Below are positions 9,758 through 20,344 of a DNA stretch of 64,000 nucleotides, piece after piece (position 1 is the stretch's first letter; every line of letters begins with the position of its first letter). Source of the DNA: Streptococcus mitis SK579 (GTDB lineage: Bacteria; Bacillota; Bacilli; Lactobacillales; Streptococcaceae). The translations under genes and the position numbers were made by a program. The notes under the pieces are model-generated. The model had not been told where the DNA came from, made no database searches, and saw only the letters and a program-made list of their open reading frames with translations. The stretch spans positions 1 through 64,000 of the forward strand of contig NZ_AJJL01000019.1 in NCBI RefSeq assembly GCF_000257905.1, read 5' to 3'.

Positions 9758-10357
9758 ATGGTCAACTATCCTCATAAAATTTCATCCCAAAAAAGACAAA
9801 CATCTCTTTCCCAATCCAAAAATTTCGCAAACAGAGGAATGTCTTTTGAAAAGATGATCAATGCTACCAACGACTACTATTTGTCTCAGGGATTAGCTGT
9901 TATACACAAGAAACCTACTCCTATTCAAATCGTACGAGTGGACTATCCACAACGAAGTCGTGCCAAGATTGTTGAAGCTTATTTTAGACAAGCTTCAACA
10001 ACAGACTATTCAGGTGTTTATGATGGATACTACATCGACTTTGAAGCAAAGGAAACCAGGCAGAAACAAGCGATTCCGATGAAAAATTTTCATCCACATC
10101 AGATTCAGCATATGGAACAAGTCCTTGCCCAACAAGGAATCTGCTTTGTCCTTCTTCACTTTTCTTCTCAGCAAGAAACCTACTTATTACCGGCATACGA
10201 TTTGATTCGCTTCTATCATCAAGATAAGGGGCAAAAATCAATGCCACTTGGATACATACGAGAATACGGTTACCAGATAAAACTAGGGGTATTTCCACAA
10301 ATTCCCTATCTCGATGTCATCAAAGAACATTTACTAGGTGGTAAACAAGATGAATAA
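9758..10357 (+). CDS. recU: Holliday junction resolvase RecU
   Basis: 199 residues. It cleaves Holliday junctions after RuvAB branch migration and helps chromosome segregation. The nuclease core shows [20 protein letters not shown] (about 87-106), carrying the metal-binding Asp, Asp, Glu and catalytic Lys of the family, followed by [13 protein letters not shown] stands six bases before the ATG. Its last eight bases overlap the start of pbp1a, a recU-pbp1a operon conserved in low-GC Gram-positives and linking recombination with septal wall synthesis. Confidence 0.96.
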   Translation: MVNYPHKISSQKRQTSLSQSKNFANRGMSFEKMINATNDYYLSQGLAVIHKKPTPIQIVRVDYPQRSRAKIVEAYFRQASTTDYSGVYDGYYIDFEAKETRQKQAIPMKNFHPHQIQHMEQVLAQQGICFVLLHFSSQQETYLLPAYDLIRFYHQDKGQKSMPLGYIREYGYQIKLGVFPQIPYLDVIKEHLLGGKQDE

Positions 10358-12515
10358 ATACATTCTTATGCGAATATTAAAATATACTGGAATCTTTTTC
10401 CTAACTCTCTTTATCGCATTATTTCTATTGGGTGGGGGTGTTTTCCTCTATTTTGTAAGCAAAGCTCCAGCCCTATCAGATAGTAAATTAGTTGCAACAA
10501 CTTCGAGCAAGATTTACGACAATAATAACGAACTCATTGCCGATCTAGGCTCTGAACGCCGAGTAAACGCTCAGGCCAACGAAATTCCTACTGATTTAGT
10601 CAAAGCCATCGTGTCTATCGAGGACCATCGCTTCTTTGACCACAGAGGGGTAGATACGATTCGGATCATGGGAGCCTTCTTACGTAACTTACAAAGTAAC
10701 TCTTTACAAGGAGGATCAACCCTAACCCAGCAGTTGATTAAGTTGACCTATTTCTCAACATCAACTTCAGATCAAAATATCTCCCGAAAAGCGCAAGAGG
10801 CTTGGTTAGCTGTCCAATTGGAACAAAAAGCTACCAAACAAGAAATCCTTACCTACTACATCAATAAGGTCTATATGTCAAATGGTAACTATGGTATGCA
10901 GACCGCAGCCCAAAATTACTACGGAAAAGACTTAAAAGACCTATCTCTACCTCAATTAGCTTTGCTAGCAGGTATGCCTCAGGCACCAAACCAATACGAT
11001 CCTTACTCTCATCCAGAAGCAGCATTAGACCGTCGTAATTTGGTTCTTTCAGAAATGAGAGGGCAAGACTACATTAGTGCTGAGCAATATGAAAAAGCTA
11101 TCAACACACCTATCACTGATGGTTTACAAAGTCTTAAGTCGACTGCTACTTATCCAGCATATATGGATAACTATCTAAAAGAGGTTATTGAGCAAGTAGA
11201 GCATGAAACTGGCTATAATCTTCTTACAACTGGAATGGAAGTCTACACAAATGTGGACAAGGGAATTCAACAGCGACTTTGGGACATTTACAATACAGAT
11301 GAATATGTCTCTTATCCAGATGATGACCTTCAAGTAGCCTCAACTATCGTAGATACTTCCAATGGTAAAGTACTTGCCCAACTAGGAGCCCGTCACCAAG
11401 CAAGCAACGTTTCATTTGGTACCAACCAAGCTGTGGAAACCAACCGTGACTGGGGATCAACCATGAAACCAATCACTGATTATGCACCAGCCTTAGAATA
11501 CGGTGTATATGATTCAACTGCAACTACTGTCCACGATATTCCTTATAACTATCCTGGTACAAGCACCCCTGTCTACAACTGGGATCGAGCATATTTTGGT
11601 GACATTAGCCTGCAATATGCCCTTCAACAATCTCGTAACGTACCCGCCGTTGAAACACTAAACAAGGTTGGTTTAGATAGAGCCAAAACTTTCCTAAATG
11701 GTTTGGGAATCGACTATCCAAGTATTCACTACTCAAATGCCATTTCAAGTAATACTACTGAATCTAGTAAACAATACGGTGCAAGCAGTGAAAAAATGGC
11801 TGCGGCTTACGCTGCATTCGCTAATGGCGGTATCTACCATAAACCAATGTACATCAATAAAGTTGTCTTTAGCGATGGTAGCGAAAAAGAATTTTCTGAC
11901 CCTGGTACTAGAGCTATGAAAGAAACGACTGCTTACATGATGACAGAAATGATGAAAACAGTCTTGACTTACGGAACCGGTCGTAGTGCTTATCTCCCTT
12001 GGCTTCCTCAAGCTGGTAAAACAGGTACCTCGAACTATACAGATGAGGAAATCGAAAACCATATCAAGACTAGTCAGTTTGTAGCACCTGATGAAATGTT
12101 TGTAGGTTATACCCGTAAATATTCAATGGCTGTATGGACAGGGTACACAAACCGTCTCACACCAATTATGGGGGATGGTCTCACAGTTGCTGCTAGAGTC
12201 TATCGTGCTATGATGACTTCCCTCTCTCAAAACGACCATCCTGGAGATTGGACAATGCCTGAAGGACTATATAGAAACGGGCAGTTCGTATTCCAAAACG
12301 GAGCCAGAAATACATGGAATACTCCTGATACACAACAAACAGTAGAGAATTCCTCTACAACAACTGAAAATTCAACTACACAGGCAGGCCAACAACCCAA
12401 TAATGCTCCAGCAACTGATCCTAATCAAGGACAAGCTGGTCAGGCTGTTCAGCCAACACAACCAGTACAACCAACGCCACCAAATCCGCAAGTTCAACAG
12501 CAACCACAACAGTGA
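10350..12515 (+). CDS. pbp1a: Penicillin-binding protein 1A, class A bifunctional peptidoglycan synthase
   Basis: 721 residues from the ATG at 10350, inside the end of recU with AGGTGG as ribosome site. There is one N-terminal membrane anchor (about 10-35). A GT51 glycosyltransferase domain (about 60-230) has [10 protein letters not shown] and [11 protein letters not shown]. The transpeptidase domain has STMK at 370-373, SRN near 428 and KTG at 557-559. A Gln/Pro-rich tail follows. Thr371 and the TSQF loop at 574-577 are of the penicillin-susceptible type; resistant pneumococci often have Ala or Ser at 371 and NTGY at 574-577. pbp1a flanks one side of the cps locus and pbpX the other, so both can be exchanged together with capsule genes. 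Confidence 0.96.
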   Translation: MNKYILMRILKYTGIFFLTLFIALFLLGGGVFLYFVSKAPALSDSKLVATTSSKIYDNNNELIADLGSERRVNAQANEIPTDLVKAIVSIEDHRFFDHRGVDTIRIMGAFLRNLQSNSLQGGSTLTQQLIKLTYFSTSTSDQNISRKAQEAWLAVQLEQKATKQEILTYYINKVYMSNGNYGMQTAAQNYYGKDLKDLSLPQLALLAGMPQAPNQYDPYSHPEAALDRRNLVLSEMRGQDYISAEQYEKAINTPITDGLQSLKSTATYPAYMDNYLKEVIEQVEHETGYNLLTTGMEVYTNVDKGIQQRLWDIYNTDEYVSYPDDDLQVASTIVDTSNGKVLAQLGARHQASNVSFGTNQAVETNRDWGSTMKPITDYAPALEYGVYDSTATTVHDIPYNYPGTSTPVYNWDRAYFGDISLQYALQQSRNVPAVETLNKVGLDRAKTFLNGLGIDYPSIHYSNAISSNTTESSKQYGASSEKMAAAYAAFANGGIYHKPMYINKVVFSDGSEKEFSDPGTRAMKETTAYMMTEMMKTVLTYGTGRSAYLPWLPQAGKTGTSNYTDEEIENHIKTSQFVAPDEMFVGYTRKYSMAVWTGYTNRLTPIMGDGLTVAARVYRAMMTSLSQNDHPGDWTMPEGLYRNGQFVFQNGARNTWNTPDTQQTVENSSTTTENSTTQAGQQPNNAPATDPNQGQAGQAVQPTQPVQPTPPNPQVQQQPQQ

Positions 12516-12527
12516 GATGAAAGAAGA

Positions 12528-12558
12528 AAATCCTGAGAATACCAACTCAGGATTTTTT
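12528..12558 (+). terminator. Terminator of recU-pbp1a
   Basis: AATCCTGAG and CTCAGGATT form a nine-base stem with an eight-base loop, followed by TTTTTCT. It lies 13 bases after the pbp1a stop. Confidence 0.85.
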
Positions 12559-12611
12559 CTACAAAAAATTGGCTTCATAATCTTTGAAAGTGAGGATAGC
12601 TTTCAATTCGT

Positions 12612-12651
12612 TTTCGAAAAACCAAAAGAAGTTAGCGAATAACTAACTTCT
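12612..12651 (-). terminator. Terminator of aliA
   Basis: AGAAGTTAG and CTAACTTCT form a nine-base perfect stem, followed on the minus strand by TTTGGTTTTTC. It lies just after the aliA stop and faces the pbp1a terminator. Confidence 0.75.
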
Positions 12652-12659
12652 TATTTAAT

Positions 12660-14639
12660 CTACTTCACATGTTTTGCAAGTTCTTCTTGCACTTTTTTAT
12701 TGGATTCTGCTTTTTCTTTCATCCATTTATCTTGAGCTTTTTGGTATTCATCTACAGTGACTGCCTTATCTTGAAGTTCCAAGTATTTGTATAGGAGTGG
12801 ATCACTTGTCCCCTTGTTACCAGAGAAGGCAAACGGCATCGTAAATGGTACCATCTTAGACAAGATTGGGCGACCAGTAAGTGTTGTTGTTGGGATAATC
12901 AAGGCACTATCTGTCAACCAAGCTTGGGCTGTAGCATATTTATCATATCGTTTTGCTACATCTGTTGTCTCATTTCCAGCTTCAGTTACTAATTTCTCAT
13001 AGTCGTTTAGACCTACAGTTTTAGCTGCAGCATTATCTGTACCAGAATCGAAGCCAAGGTAGGTTTTAGTGTTTTCACCAACTGATGGTTTGATAATATC
13101 GAGATAAGTTGATGGATCCGCAAAGTCTGGAGACCAACCAACATTATCTGAAATATCCCAATCTTCCCCAACTGCTGTTTCAGCAAAGTAGGTAATATTC
13201 AAGACTTCATCTTTTTGTAGTTGTTGAATATCAATTACGACATTATCTGTACCCAAGGTTTCTTCAACCGATTGTTTGAAAGATTGAACACGTTGAACTT
13301 TTGTAGTTGCTGTCTGGTCAACTGGCATATCCAAATGAATTGGGAAGGTCACGCCTTCTGCCTGTAAAGCTGACTTAGCCTTCGCAAATTCGGCCTTGGC
13401 TTTTTCTGGATTGTAGAGACCATCTTGTGCATCAGCCAGATTAACATCCTTCCATTCATCCCCATAGGTTACTAATTTTTCTTTGACCATATCGCCAAAG
13501 TTTTTCCCATCTGCTTGAACAAATGTTGGCGGCACAAAGAGATTACGCAAGATTTTGCTTGCACCACTGGCACCGTTCACTTGTGAAGCATAGGCCGTAC
13601 GATCAAAACCAAAGGCAATAGCCTGACGGAAATCCTTGTTCAAGAGAGCCTTTTTAGTAGATGTCTTTTGTTCGTCGCTAGTCTTAGAAGTATATTTATA
13701 GGACTGACGATCAATATTTGTTCCCACTAGATACGTAGTCGAGTCTTGTTGAGTATAGACAATATTATCTTTCATACTCTTCTCAAGCTCTGCGAAACTT
13801 GCACTTGTTGGATAGAGACGAGCTGCTGTAAAGCTTCCATCCTTAAAATTTTCTGCTGGTTTGCTGGTATCTTGCCCATCCCAGAATGACAATTTGATCT
13901 TGTCAACATGAACATTGTCCTTATCCCAGTAGTTAGGATTTTTCGCAAATTCAACGGAAGATTTAGCTACAAGAGATTTTAACAAATAAGGACCATTGTA
14001 CAAGATACTGCTTGGATCCGTCGCTTTGGCAAAATCATCCCCTTTTGAGTTCAAAAACTCTTCATTAACTGGTGCAAGCACACCCATAGTTGTTTTAGAA
14101 TTCCAAAAACTTTCCGGTTTGTTCAAGGTGTATTGGACTGTGTGATCGTCAAGGGCTTTAATCCCGACTTGAGCAAAGTCTGTGGTTTCACCTTTTGCAT
14201 AGGCATCCAGACCTTTGATTGAATCTTGTACCAAGTAAAGGGCTTGTGATTTCTTATCTGTTGCATATTTAAGACCTGTCACAAAGTCCTGTGCCTTAAC
14301 AGGAGCATACTCTTCTCCCTCAGATGTGTACCACTTAGCATCCTGACGAATCTTATAAGTATAAGTCAAGCCATCCTTAGAAACTGACCAGTCTTCTGCT
14401 AATGAAGGAATAAGGTTCCCGTATTTATCATTCTCCAGTAAGCCATCAATGACGTTACTAGTAATGTTTGAAGTAGCTGCCTTACTGGTTGTCAAATAGT
14501 TGAGATTATCTGGGTCTGTCTCGTAGGTAAATGCGAAGGTCTGCTCACCTTTAGCACCTGAGCCCCCTGAACAAGCAGCTAAAACACCCGCTGCTAATAA
14601 AGTCACTCCCGCAAGAGCCAATACTTTTCTTGTTTTCAT
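12660..14639 (-). CDS. aliA: AliA, oligopeptide-binding lipoprotein of the Ami ABC transporter
   Basis: 659 residues. The start is fixed at 14639 because the promoter overlaps the longer frame and AAAGGAG lies just before this ATG. The signal peptide ends in VLAAC with lipidated Cys23. The rest is an SBP family 5 domain (OppA type) with blocks SLAEDWSVSKDGLTYTY, APVKAQDFVTGLKYA and FRQAIAFGFDRTAY. It delivers peptides to the AmiCDEF permease elsewhere in the genome, feeding nutrition and affecting competence and colonisation. In pneumococcus aliA is the fixed downstream border of the cps locus. It has its own promoter and terminator. A close paralogue lies at 38220-40178 in the same orientation. 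Confidence 0.95.
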   Translation of the reverse strand: MKTRKVLALAGVTLLAAGVLAACSGGSGAKGEQTFAFTYETDPDNLNYLTTSKAATSNITSNVIDGLLENDKYGNLIPSLAEDWSVSKDGLTYTYKIRQDAKWYTSEGEEYAPVKAQDFVTGLKYATDKKSQALYLVQDSIKGLDAYAKGETTDFAQVGIKALDDHTVQYTLNKPESFWNSKTTMGVLAPVNEEFLNSKGDDFAKATDPSSILYNGPYLLKSLVAKSSVEFAKNPNYWDKDNVHVDKIKLSFWDGQDTSKPAENFKDGSFTAARLYPTSASFAELEKSMKDNIVYTQQDSTTYLVGTNIDRQSYKYTSKTSDEQKTSTKKALLNKDFRQAIAFGFDRTAYASQVNGASGASKILRNLFVPPTFVQADGKNFGDMVKEKLVTYGDEWKDVNLADAQDGLYNPEKAKAEFAKAKSALQAEGVTFPIHLDMPVDQTATTKVQRVQSFKQSVEETLGTDNVVIDIQQLQKDEVLNITYFAETAVGEDWDISDNVGWSPDFADPSTYLDIIKPSVGENTKTYLGFDSGTDNAAAKTVGLNDYEKLVTEAGNETTDVAKRYDKYATAQAWLTDSALIIPTTTLTGRPILSKMVPFTMPFAFSGNKGTSDPLLYKYLELQDKAVTVDEYQKAQDKWMKEKAESNKKVQEELAKHVK

Positions 14640-14664
14640 AGTCTTCTCCTTTGTTTTTTTATTC

Positions 14665-14693
14665 ATTATAGACCCTTTTTCAAGTCCTGTCAA
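14665..14693 (-). promoter_or_regulatory. Consensus promoter of aliA
   Basis: TTGACA (14688-14693) and TATAAT (14665-14670) on the minus strand, spaced by 17 bases: both hexamers are perfect. The -10 lies about 26 bases before the aliA ATG, so the leader is very short. Confidence 0.9.
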
Positions 14694-14760
14694 TAGAATT
14701 TTCTGAATTTTAGAAAATTATTTTTTAAACAACAACTTTGCAAAAATATGAATAATGTCA

Positions 14761-14800
14761 AAAAAATCCCTCAACTACATTATATAGTTAAGGAATTTTT
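14761..14800 (-). terminator. Terminator of the capsule operon
   Basis: ATTCCTTAACTA and TAGTTGAGGGAT form a roughly 13-bp stem with two G-U or C-U positions, followed by six T on the minus strand. It separates the glf/BOX region from the aliA promoter and also has a T run in the plus direction. Confidence 0.82.
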
Positions 14801-14844
14801 AATACTATTTCTAAATAACAACTAGTAAACAGTTTTACTTGTTT

Positions 14845-14985
14845 ATACTAAATTCAAACCAAGTCTTCTTCACCTTGCGTATATATGTGACTGACTTCGT
14901 CAATCTTATCTACAACCTCAAAACAGTGCTTTGAGCAGTCTGCGGCTGGATTCCTAGTTTGCTCTTTGATTTTCATTGAGTATTA
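14845..14985 (+). repeat. BOX element, degenerate boxA start
   Basis: The second BOX copy has the central parts CTGACTTCGTCA and CTACAACCTCAAAACAG and the boxC end GATTTTCATTGAGTAT. Its first 30 bases are strongly altered. The end touches the stop codon of the broken glf gene, at the recombination-prone 3' border of the cps locus. Confidence 0.8.
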
Positions 14986-16086
14986 ATCTAACTCATTTCT
15001 CACGCACTGCAAAGCTGCTCCAATAACTTGGTGCATATCGTAATAACGATAGTGTCCTAGGCGGCCACCAAAGATAACATTCCCTTGCTCATCAGCCAAT
15101 TTTTTATATGATTTATATAAATGATTATTACGATCATTATTAACTGGATAATAAGGATCATCACCTTTTTCCCATGCTTTAGAATGTTCTTTAGTAATAA
15201 TCGTCTTGGCTTGATTTCCAAACTCAAAATGTTTGGGTTCAATAATACGGGTATAAGGAGTATCTGCATCTGTATAGTTGACAACTGCATTTCCTTGGTA
15301 ATTCTCCATATCTAAGGTCTCATTTTCAAAACGAAGACTACGATACTCTAGTTCACCCAACTTATAGTCGAAGAATTCATCAATCATACCGGTAAAGACA
15401 ATCTTAGGGAAGTCCTTCATATATTGCTCTTTATTGGCAAAAAAATCAACATTTGTTTCAACATCAATATTTTCATGATCCAACATTTTTTCAACTATTT
15501 AAGTGTAGCCACCAATTGGAATCCCTTGATAGGTATCATTAAAATAATTGTTATCATAGGTCAGGCGTACTGGCAAACGGCGAATGATAAAGGCTGGAAG
15601 TTCCGTAGTTGGTTTACCCCACTGTTTTTCAGTATAATCTTTAATTAATTTTTCGTAGATGTCTGTACCTACAAGAGAGATTGCCTGTTCTTCTAAATTT
15701 TCAGGAATTTTACCATTTAGAACTGCTCGTTGCTCCTCAATCTTAGCTTGTGCTTCTGCTGGCGTTATAACTCCCCAAAGTTTATTGAAGGTATTCATAT
15801 TAAAAGGTAGGTTATAAATCTCTCCCTCATAATTTGCAACTGGAGAGTTTGTGTAACGGTTAAACTCTGCAAACTGATTTACATAGTCCCAAATCTCCTT
15901 GTCAGAAGTATGGAATATATGGGCACCATACTAGTGAACTTGAATTCCTTCCTCTTCACGAGTATAGATATTACCCGCGATATGATTCCGTTTTTCAATG
16001 ATTTTTACTTTTTTTCCTTTTAAGGCTGCTTCATGAGCAAATACTGCACCAAAAAGACCAGCACCAACAATAAGATAATCGTACAT
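14983..16086 (-). pseudogene. glf: UDP-galactopyranose mutase, broken by two in-frame nonsense codons
   Basis: The frame of 367 codons aligns end to end with Glf: FAD-binding start MYDYLIVGAGLFGAVFA, HIFHT, NLPFNMNTFNKLWG, QWGKPTTELP, RLPVRLTYDN and the C-terminal FGGRLGHYRYYDMHQVIG. Two codons are stops, with no frameshift: codon 52 is TAG (15931-15933, between IQVH and YGAHIFHT) and codon 196 is TAA (15499-15501, between GGYT and IVEKM). From the family both positions are expected to be Lys, so each lesion fits a single A-to-T change. The enzyme would convert UDP-Galp to UDP-Galf for capsule. Fragments of 51, 144 and 171 residues cannot make an active mutase. rmlD lies 62 bases upstream. 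Confidence 0.9.
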
Positions 16087-16148
16087 CTTATGCTCCTTTG
16101 GAGTTCATTGTATACTTCTTTTATCAAACTAGAAAATCATTCTATTGC

Positions 16149-17000
16149 TTATCTTACTTCTTGTTTGTAAAATTCTTTCAAGGCATCTTGCCAAGTTGGA
16201 ATGACAAATCCAGTAGCTTTAGCTTTAGAAAGGCTCATTGTTGAGTTTAGCGGACGTTTAGCTTTTGCTGGAAATTGACTTGAATCGACTGGCTTGATTT
16301 CCACATCTGTATCTTTCAAAATTTCAACTGCAAAATCATACCAAGTTGTGTCTTCTGTCGCATCATTTGACAAATGATAATAACCAAATTCCTTGCGATT
16401 TTCAGCTAGGTATGTCATAAATTCAGCCAAGGTACGAGTCCAAGTCGGACGACCATGCTGGTCATTTACAACTGTTAAGACCTTATGAGTTTTCGCAAGA
16501 TTTTGCATGGTAAAAACGAAGTTTTTACCATAATTTCCAAATACCCAGGCAGTACGGATAATATAGAAATTAGACACATACTTCTCAACTAACTCTTCTC
16601 CCATACGCTTAGTGCGGCCATATTCTGTCTGTGGATCTGGTCGGTCATCAACTTCCCACTCTTGTCCAACTGGTTTCTTACCGTCAAAGACATAGTCTGT
16701 GGAAATATAAACTAGAGTTGCACCATGCTTTTCAGATGCTTTGGCGACATTTTCTGTCCCCGTAACATTGATAGCATAGTCCAATTCTTTTCCTTCATCC
16801 TCTGCTGCATCAACAGCAGTATAGGCTGCACAGTGGTAGACTAAAGTTGGTTTCACCTCTTCAAAAACTTTCTCAACCATCTCTGCATTGGTAATGTCCA
16901 TCTCAGCCACATCTACTGCTACGTACTCTTCATTACGCTCATCCAATAAATAACGAAGTTCAGTTCCTAATTGGCCATTTGCCCCTGTAATTAAAATCAT
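16149..17000 (-). CDS. rmlD: dTDP-4-dehydrorhamnose reductase
   Basis: 283 residues from the ATG at 17000 (MILITGANGQLG), preceded by GAAAGG; a longer frame exists upstream but lacks a ribosome site. It performs the last step of dTDP-L-rhamnose synthesis, NADPH-dependent reduction of the 4-keto sugar. It is an extended SDR with the nucleotide motif TGANGQLGTEL and the catalytic YGRTK pair near 128, plus STDYVFDG near 103. It is the fourth gene of rmlACBD, about 65 bases after rmlB, and supplies the rhamnosyl donor for capsule. Confidence 0.96.
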   Translation of the reverse strand: MILITGANGQLGTELRYLLDERNEEYVAVDVAEMDITNAEMVEKVFEEVKPTLVYHCAAYTAVDAAEDEGKELDYAINVTGTENVAKASEKHGATLVYISTDYVFDGKKPVGQEWEVDDRPDPQTEYGRTKRMGEELVEKYVSNFYIIRTAWVFGNYGKNFVFTMQNLAKTHKVLTVVNDQHGRPTWTRTLAEFMTYLAENRKEFGYYHLSNDATEDTTWYDFAVEILKDTDVEIKPVDSSQFPAKAKRPLNSTMSLSKAKATGFVIPTWQDALKEFYKQEVR

Positions 17001-17065
17001 CTCTATACCTTTCTTGTTTGCAACTCTTCCCAATATAGCAATAAAAAGCAGCGATTTCCTGCTTT

Positions 17066-18127
<1,062 letters not shown>

Positions 18128-18721
18128 TTACAAATCTTCTTTTTTCAAAGGTTTTACATCCTTAAGTAGTGGATGATTTTTATCTGCTTCTGAAACCTCT
18201 GCTTCTGCAAGATTTTCCCATTCAATGCCAAGGCTTGGATCAGCGTAGTTCACAAAGGCATACTTGGGTTTGAGTTCAAGAGCCCAGTAGTCATTGACCA
18301 GGTAACTATAAGACACTGTATCTGATAGGACTTGGAAACCATTGGCCACACCTCGAGGAACAAAGATTCCCTTACTTGCATCAATTACTGTCTGATAGGT
18401 ATTCCCAAATGTTTCTCCCTTGCGTAGATCAACCCAAGAACCCAGAACTTTCCCACCATCTGCTACAGAGATGTACTTATCCCAAGGTTCTGCATGTAGG
18501 CCACGGAGGACATTTTTACGTGAGAAAGATACATTGTTTTGCAATTTTCCTTCTGCAAAGAAAGACTCTGGGAAACCAAGTGGAAGCATTTTTTCCTTTT
18601 GGAAATTTTCTTTAAACCAGCCACGATTATCTCCATGAACAGGGATATCGAATTCCAGCATACCTGGAATTGCCTCAACCTTGCGTGCTGCAAGCGTCTT
18701 ACCGAAAAAATTATCTGTCAT
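18128..18721 (-). CDS. rmlC: dTDP-4-dehydrorhamnose 3,5-epimerase
   Basis: 197 residues, a cupin epimerase acting between RmlB and RmlD. HGDNRGWFKE near 30 and the catalytic His-Asp region (VLRGLHAEPW near 72, GSWVDLRKG) are present. PRGVANGFQVLSDTVSYSYLV near 120-140 marks the active-site Tyr. Its ATG follows the rmlA stop directly (18721/18722), so the two are translationally coupled. Confidence 0.96.
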   Translation of the reverse strand: MTDNFFGKTLAARKVEAIPGMLEFDIPVHGDNRGWFKENFQKEKMLPLGFPESFFAEGKLQNNVSFSRKNVLRGLHAEPWDKYISVADGGKVLGSWVDLRKGETFGNTYQTVIDASKGIFVPRGVANGFQVLSDTVSYSYLVNDYWALELKPKYAFVNYADPSLGIEWENLAEAEVSEADKNHPLLKDVKPLKKEDL

Positions 18722-19591
18722 CTATGCTTCTCCAATCAAACGGAGCAAATACTGCCCGTATTCATTTTTCTTAAGTGGTTGGGCTAAAGCCAATACATCT
18801 TCGCGACTGATATAGCCCATGCGGTAAGCAATTTCTTCCAAGTTTGCTACCTGAACATTTTGCATCCGTTGGACTGTCTCGATGTACTGTGAAGCCTCTA
18901 GTAAACTTTCATGAGTTCCAGTATCCAACCAAGCAAAGCCACGTCCCATAACCTCAACGGATAAGTCTCCACGATCTAGATAAGCCTTGTTAACGTCTGT
19001 AATTTCCAATTCACCACGAGGGCTTGGTTTTATACTTTTGGCAATCTCTACTACATCATTATCATAGAAATAGAGACCTGTAACTGCATAGTTTGAACGA
19101 GGTTGCTCTGGCTTTTCTTCAATAGAAATAGCGTTCATATCCTTGTCAAACTCAACCACACCAAAGCGCTCTGGATCCTTCACATGGTAGCCAAAAACAG
19201 TTGCTCCCGACTCCTTACTAGCTGCCTTTTGTAGCATCTTAGAAAGGCCAGGACCGTGGTAAATATTATCACCTAAGATCAGAGCAACACTATCATCACC
19301 AATAAACTCTTCCCCAATGATAAAAGCTTGTGCCAAACCATCTGGACTTGGTTGCTCTGCATAAGAAAGTTTAATCCCAAACTCAGATCCGTCTTGAAGA
19401 AGCTCTTGGAATCGATGTAAATCCTGTGGAGTTGAAATAATCAAAATATCCCTAATCCCAGCCAACATCAATGTTGAAAGTGGGTAGTAAATCATCGGTT
19501 TATCATAAACCGGCATTAGTTGTTTTGATGCAGCTCGAGTCAAAGGATATAAACGTGTCCCCGAACCACCTGCTAGAATAATACCTTTCAT
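18722..19591 (-). CDS. rmlA: Glucose-1-phosphate thymidylyltransferase
   Basis: 289 residues. It makes dTDP-glucose from glucose 1-phosphate and dTTP, the entry step of rhamnose synthesis and its feedback-controlled point. It has the nucleotidyltransferase signature [11 protein letters not shown] (8-18), LGDNIYHG near 108 and [20 protein letters not shown] near 160. AAAGG precedes the ATG. It is first of the four rml genes and follows a 750-base non-capsular gap, so it may have its own promoter, though none is convincing. Confidence 0.97.
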   Translation of the reverse strand: MKGIILAGGSGTRLYPLTRAASKQLMPVYDKPMIYYPLSTLMLAGIRDILIISTPQDLHRFQELLQDGSEFGIKLSYAEQPSPDGLAQAFIIGEEFIGDDSVALILGDNIYHGPGLSKMLQKAASKESGATVFGYHVKDPERFGVVEFDKDMNAISIEEKPEQPRSNYAVTGLYFYDNDVVEIAKSIKPSPRGELEITDVNKAYLDRGDLSVEVMGRGFAWLDTGTHESLLEASQYIETVQRMQNVQVANLEEIAYRMGYISREDVLALAQPLKKNEYGQYLLRLIGEA

Positions 19592-19972
19592 AGTAGGGTA
19601 CCTTTCTTTGTTGTTTTAGAGTCAATTGCTATTAATTGTGTACTACTCTAAAAGGAAAATAATCATCACATTTTTTCAAATTATTATCTAAAAAATACAG
19701 AAAAATTCTTCTTTATCTATAAAAATTCACTTACTTCATATTATATTTAGCATAAAATGAAATAAGCGAATTCTACTTTGTTTGCATACAATTAAAAATC
19801 ATTTTCTAAGAATGTTTCAAATAACTGTGTAAGGGGCATAATTTCACCATTTCTTAGTTTTCAATACTAAAATACATAGTAACCTGAGAGTCATTAGAAA
19901 TCCCTAACTTCCTAATCGTTAAAAAATGACAATGAGATACTTATTAATTTCAATTCATTAACAGAATACGAA
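19592..19972. other. AT-rich gap upstream of rmlA with an imperfect palindrome
   Basis: No gene is seen. At 19614-19653 the arms TTTTAGAG and CTCTAAAA enclose further matching bases (CAATTG with AATTG), giving a roughly 40-nt hairpin just before the rmlA ribosome site. There is no T run, so it is not a normal terminator. The rest is AT-rich with no recognisable remnant. Confidence 0.5.
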
Positions 19973-20158
19973 CTAGACAAGTGAGTGCGTCTCCTTAACA
20001 AACACTTCCAAGCGTTTACTTTCCTCAATCAATCGTCGTAATCTACGACTTACATCATCAGATAAGTCATACTCACCATTTAAAATAGATAAAATATGTT
20101 GTTTTTCTTCTTCTTCAGTCTTCTCTTCAATAAGTACATCTTTAAAAATTACTGCCAT
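19973..20158 (-). CDS. Small hypothetical protein in the fnlC-rmlA gap
   Basis: 61 residues from the ATG at 20158, preceded by a good ribosome site (GAGGTGAG, about six bases away), which is the main reason to accept it. It is highly charged: a beta-like start (MAVIFKDVLIEE), an acidic helix, then an Arg-rich helix (SRRLRRLIEESKRLEVF). There is no membrane segment or signal. I do not recognise it; size and charge would fit an antitoxin or small DNA-binding partner, but no toxin gene lies beside it. It is in the capsule direction and could be carried by the cps transcript. Confidence 0.5.
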   Translation of the reverse strand: MAVIFKDVLIEEKTEEEEKQHILSILNGEYDLSDDVSRRLRRLIEESKRLEVFVKETHSLV

Positions 20159-20344
20159 TATTCTCACCTCACTGCAATTGTTAAAGTGTTGTTACTTTAT
20201 TCTATCAAACATAAGGCGCAAAAACAAGCCATAATCCGATAGAATGGCAATACCCTCTGCTATCAAAGAAGTCATTTCTATCAAATTCGTTCAATTTTAT
20301 TCCTGTTCTATTAAGAATTGATTATTTTATTAAAAATATACAAT

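Noticed and set aside
14983-16086. glf as two intact separate genes
   Set aside because: Both pieces lie in one frame and align to one Glf; the stops split catalytic domains.
16075-16090. A possible frameshift at the start of glf
   Set aside because: On careful counting the ATG at 16086 leads directly into the FAD-binding motif without a shift.
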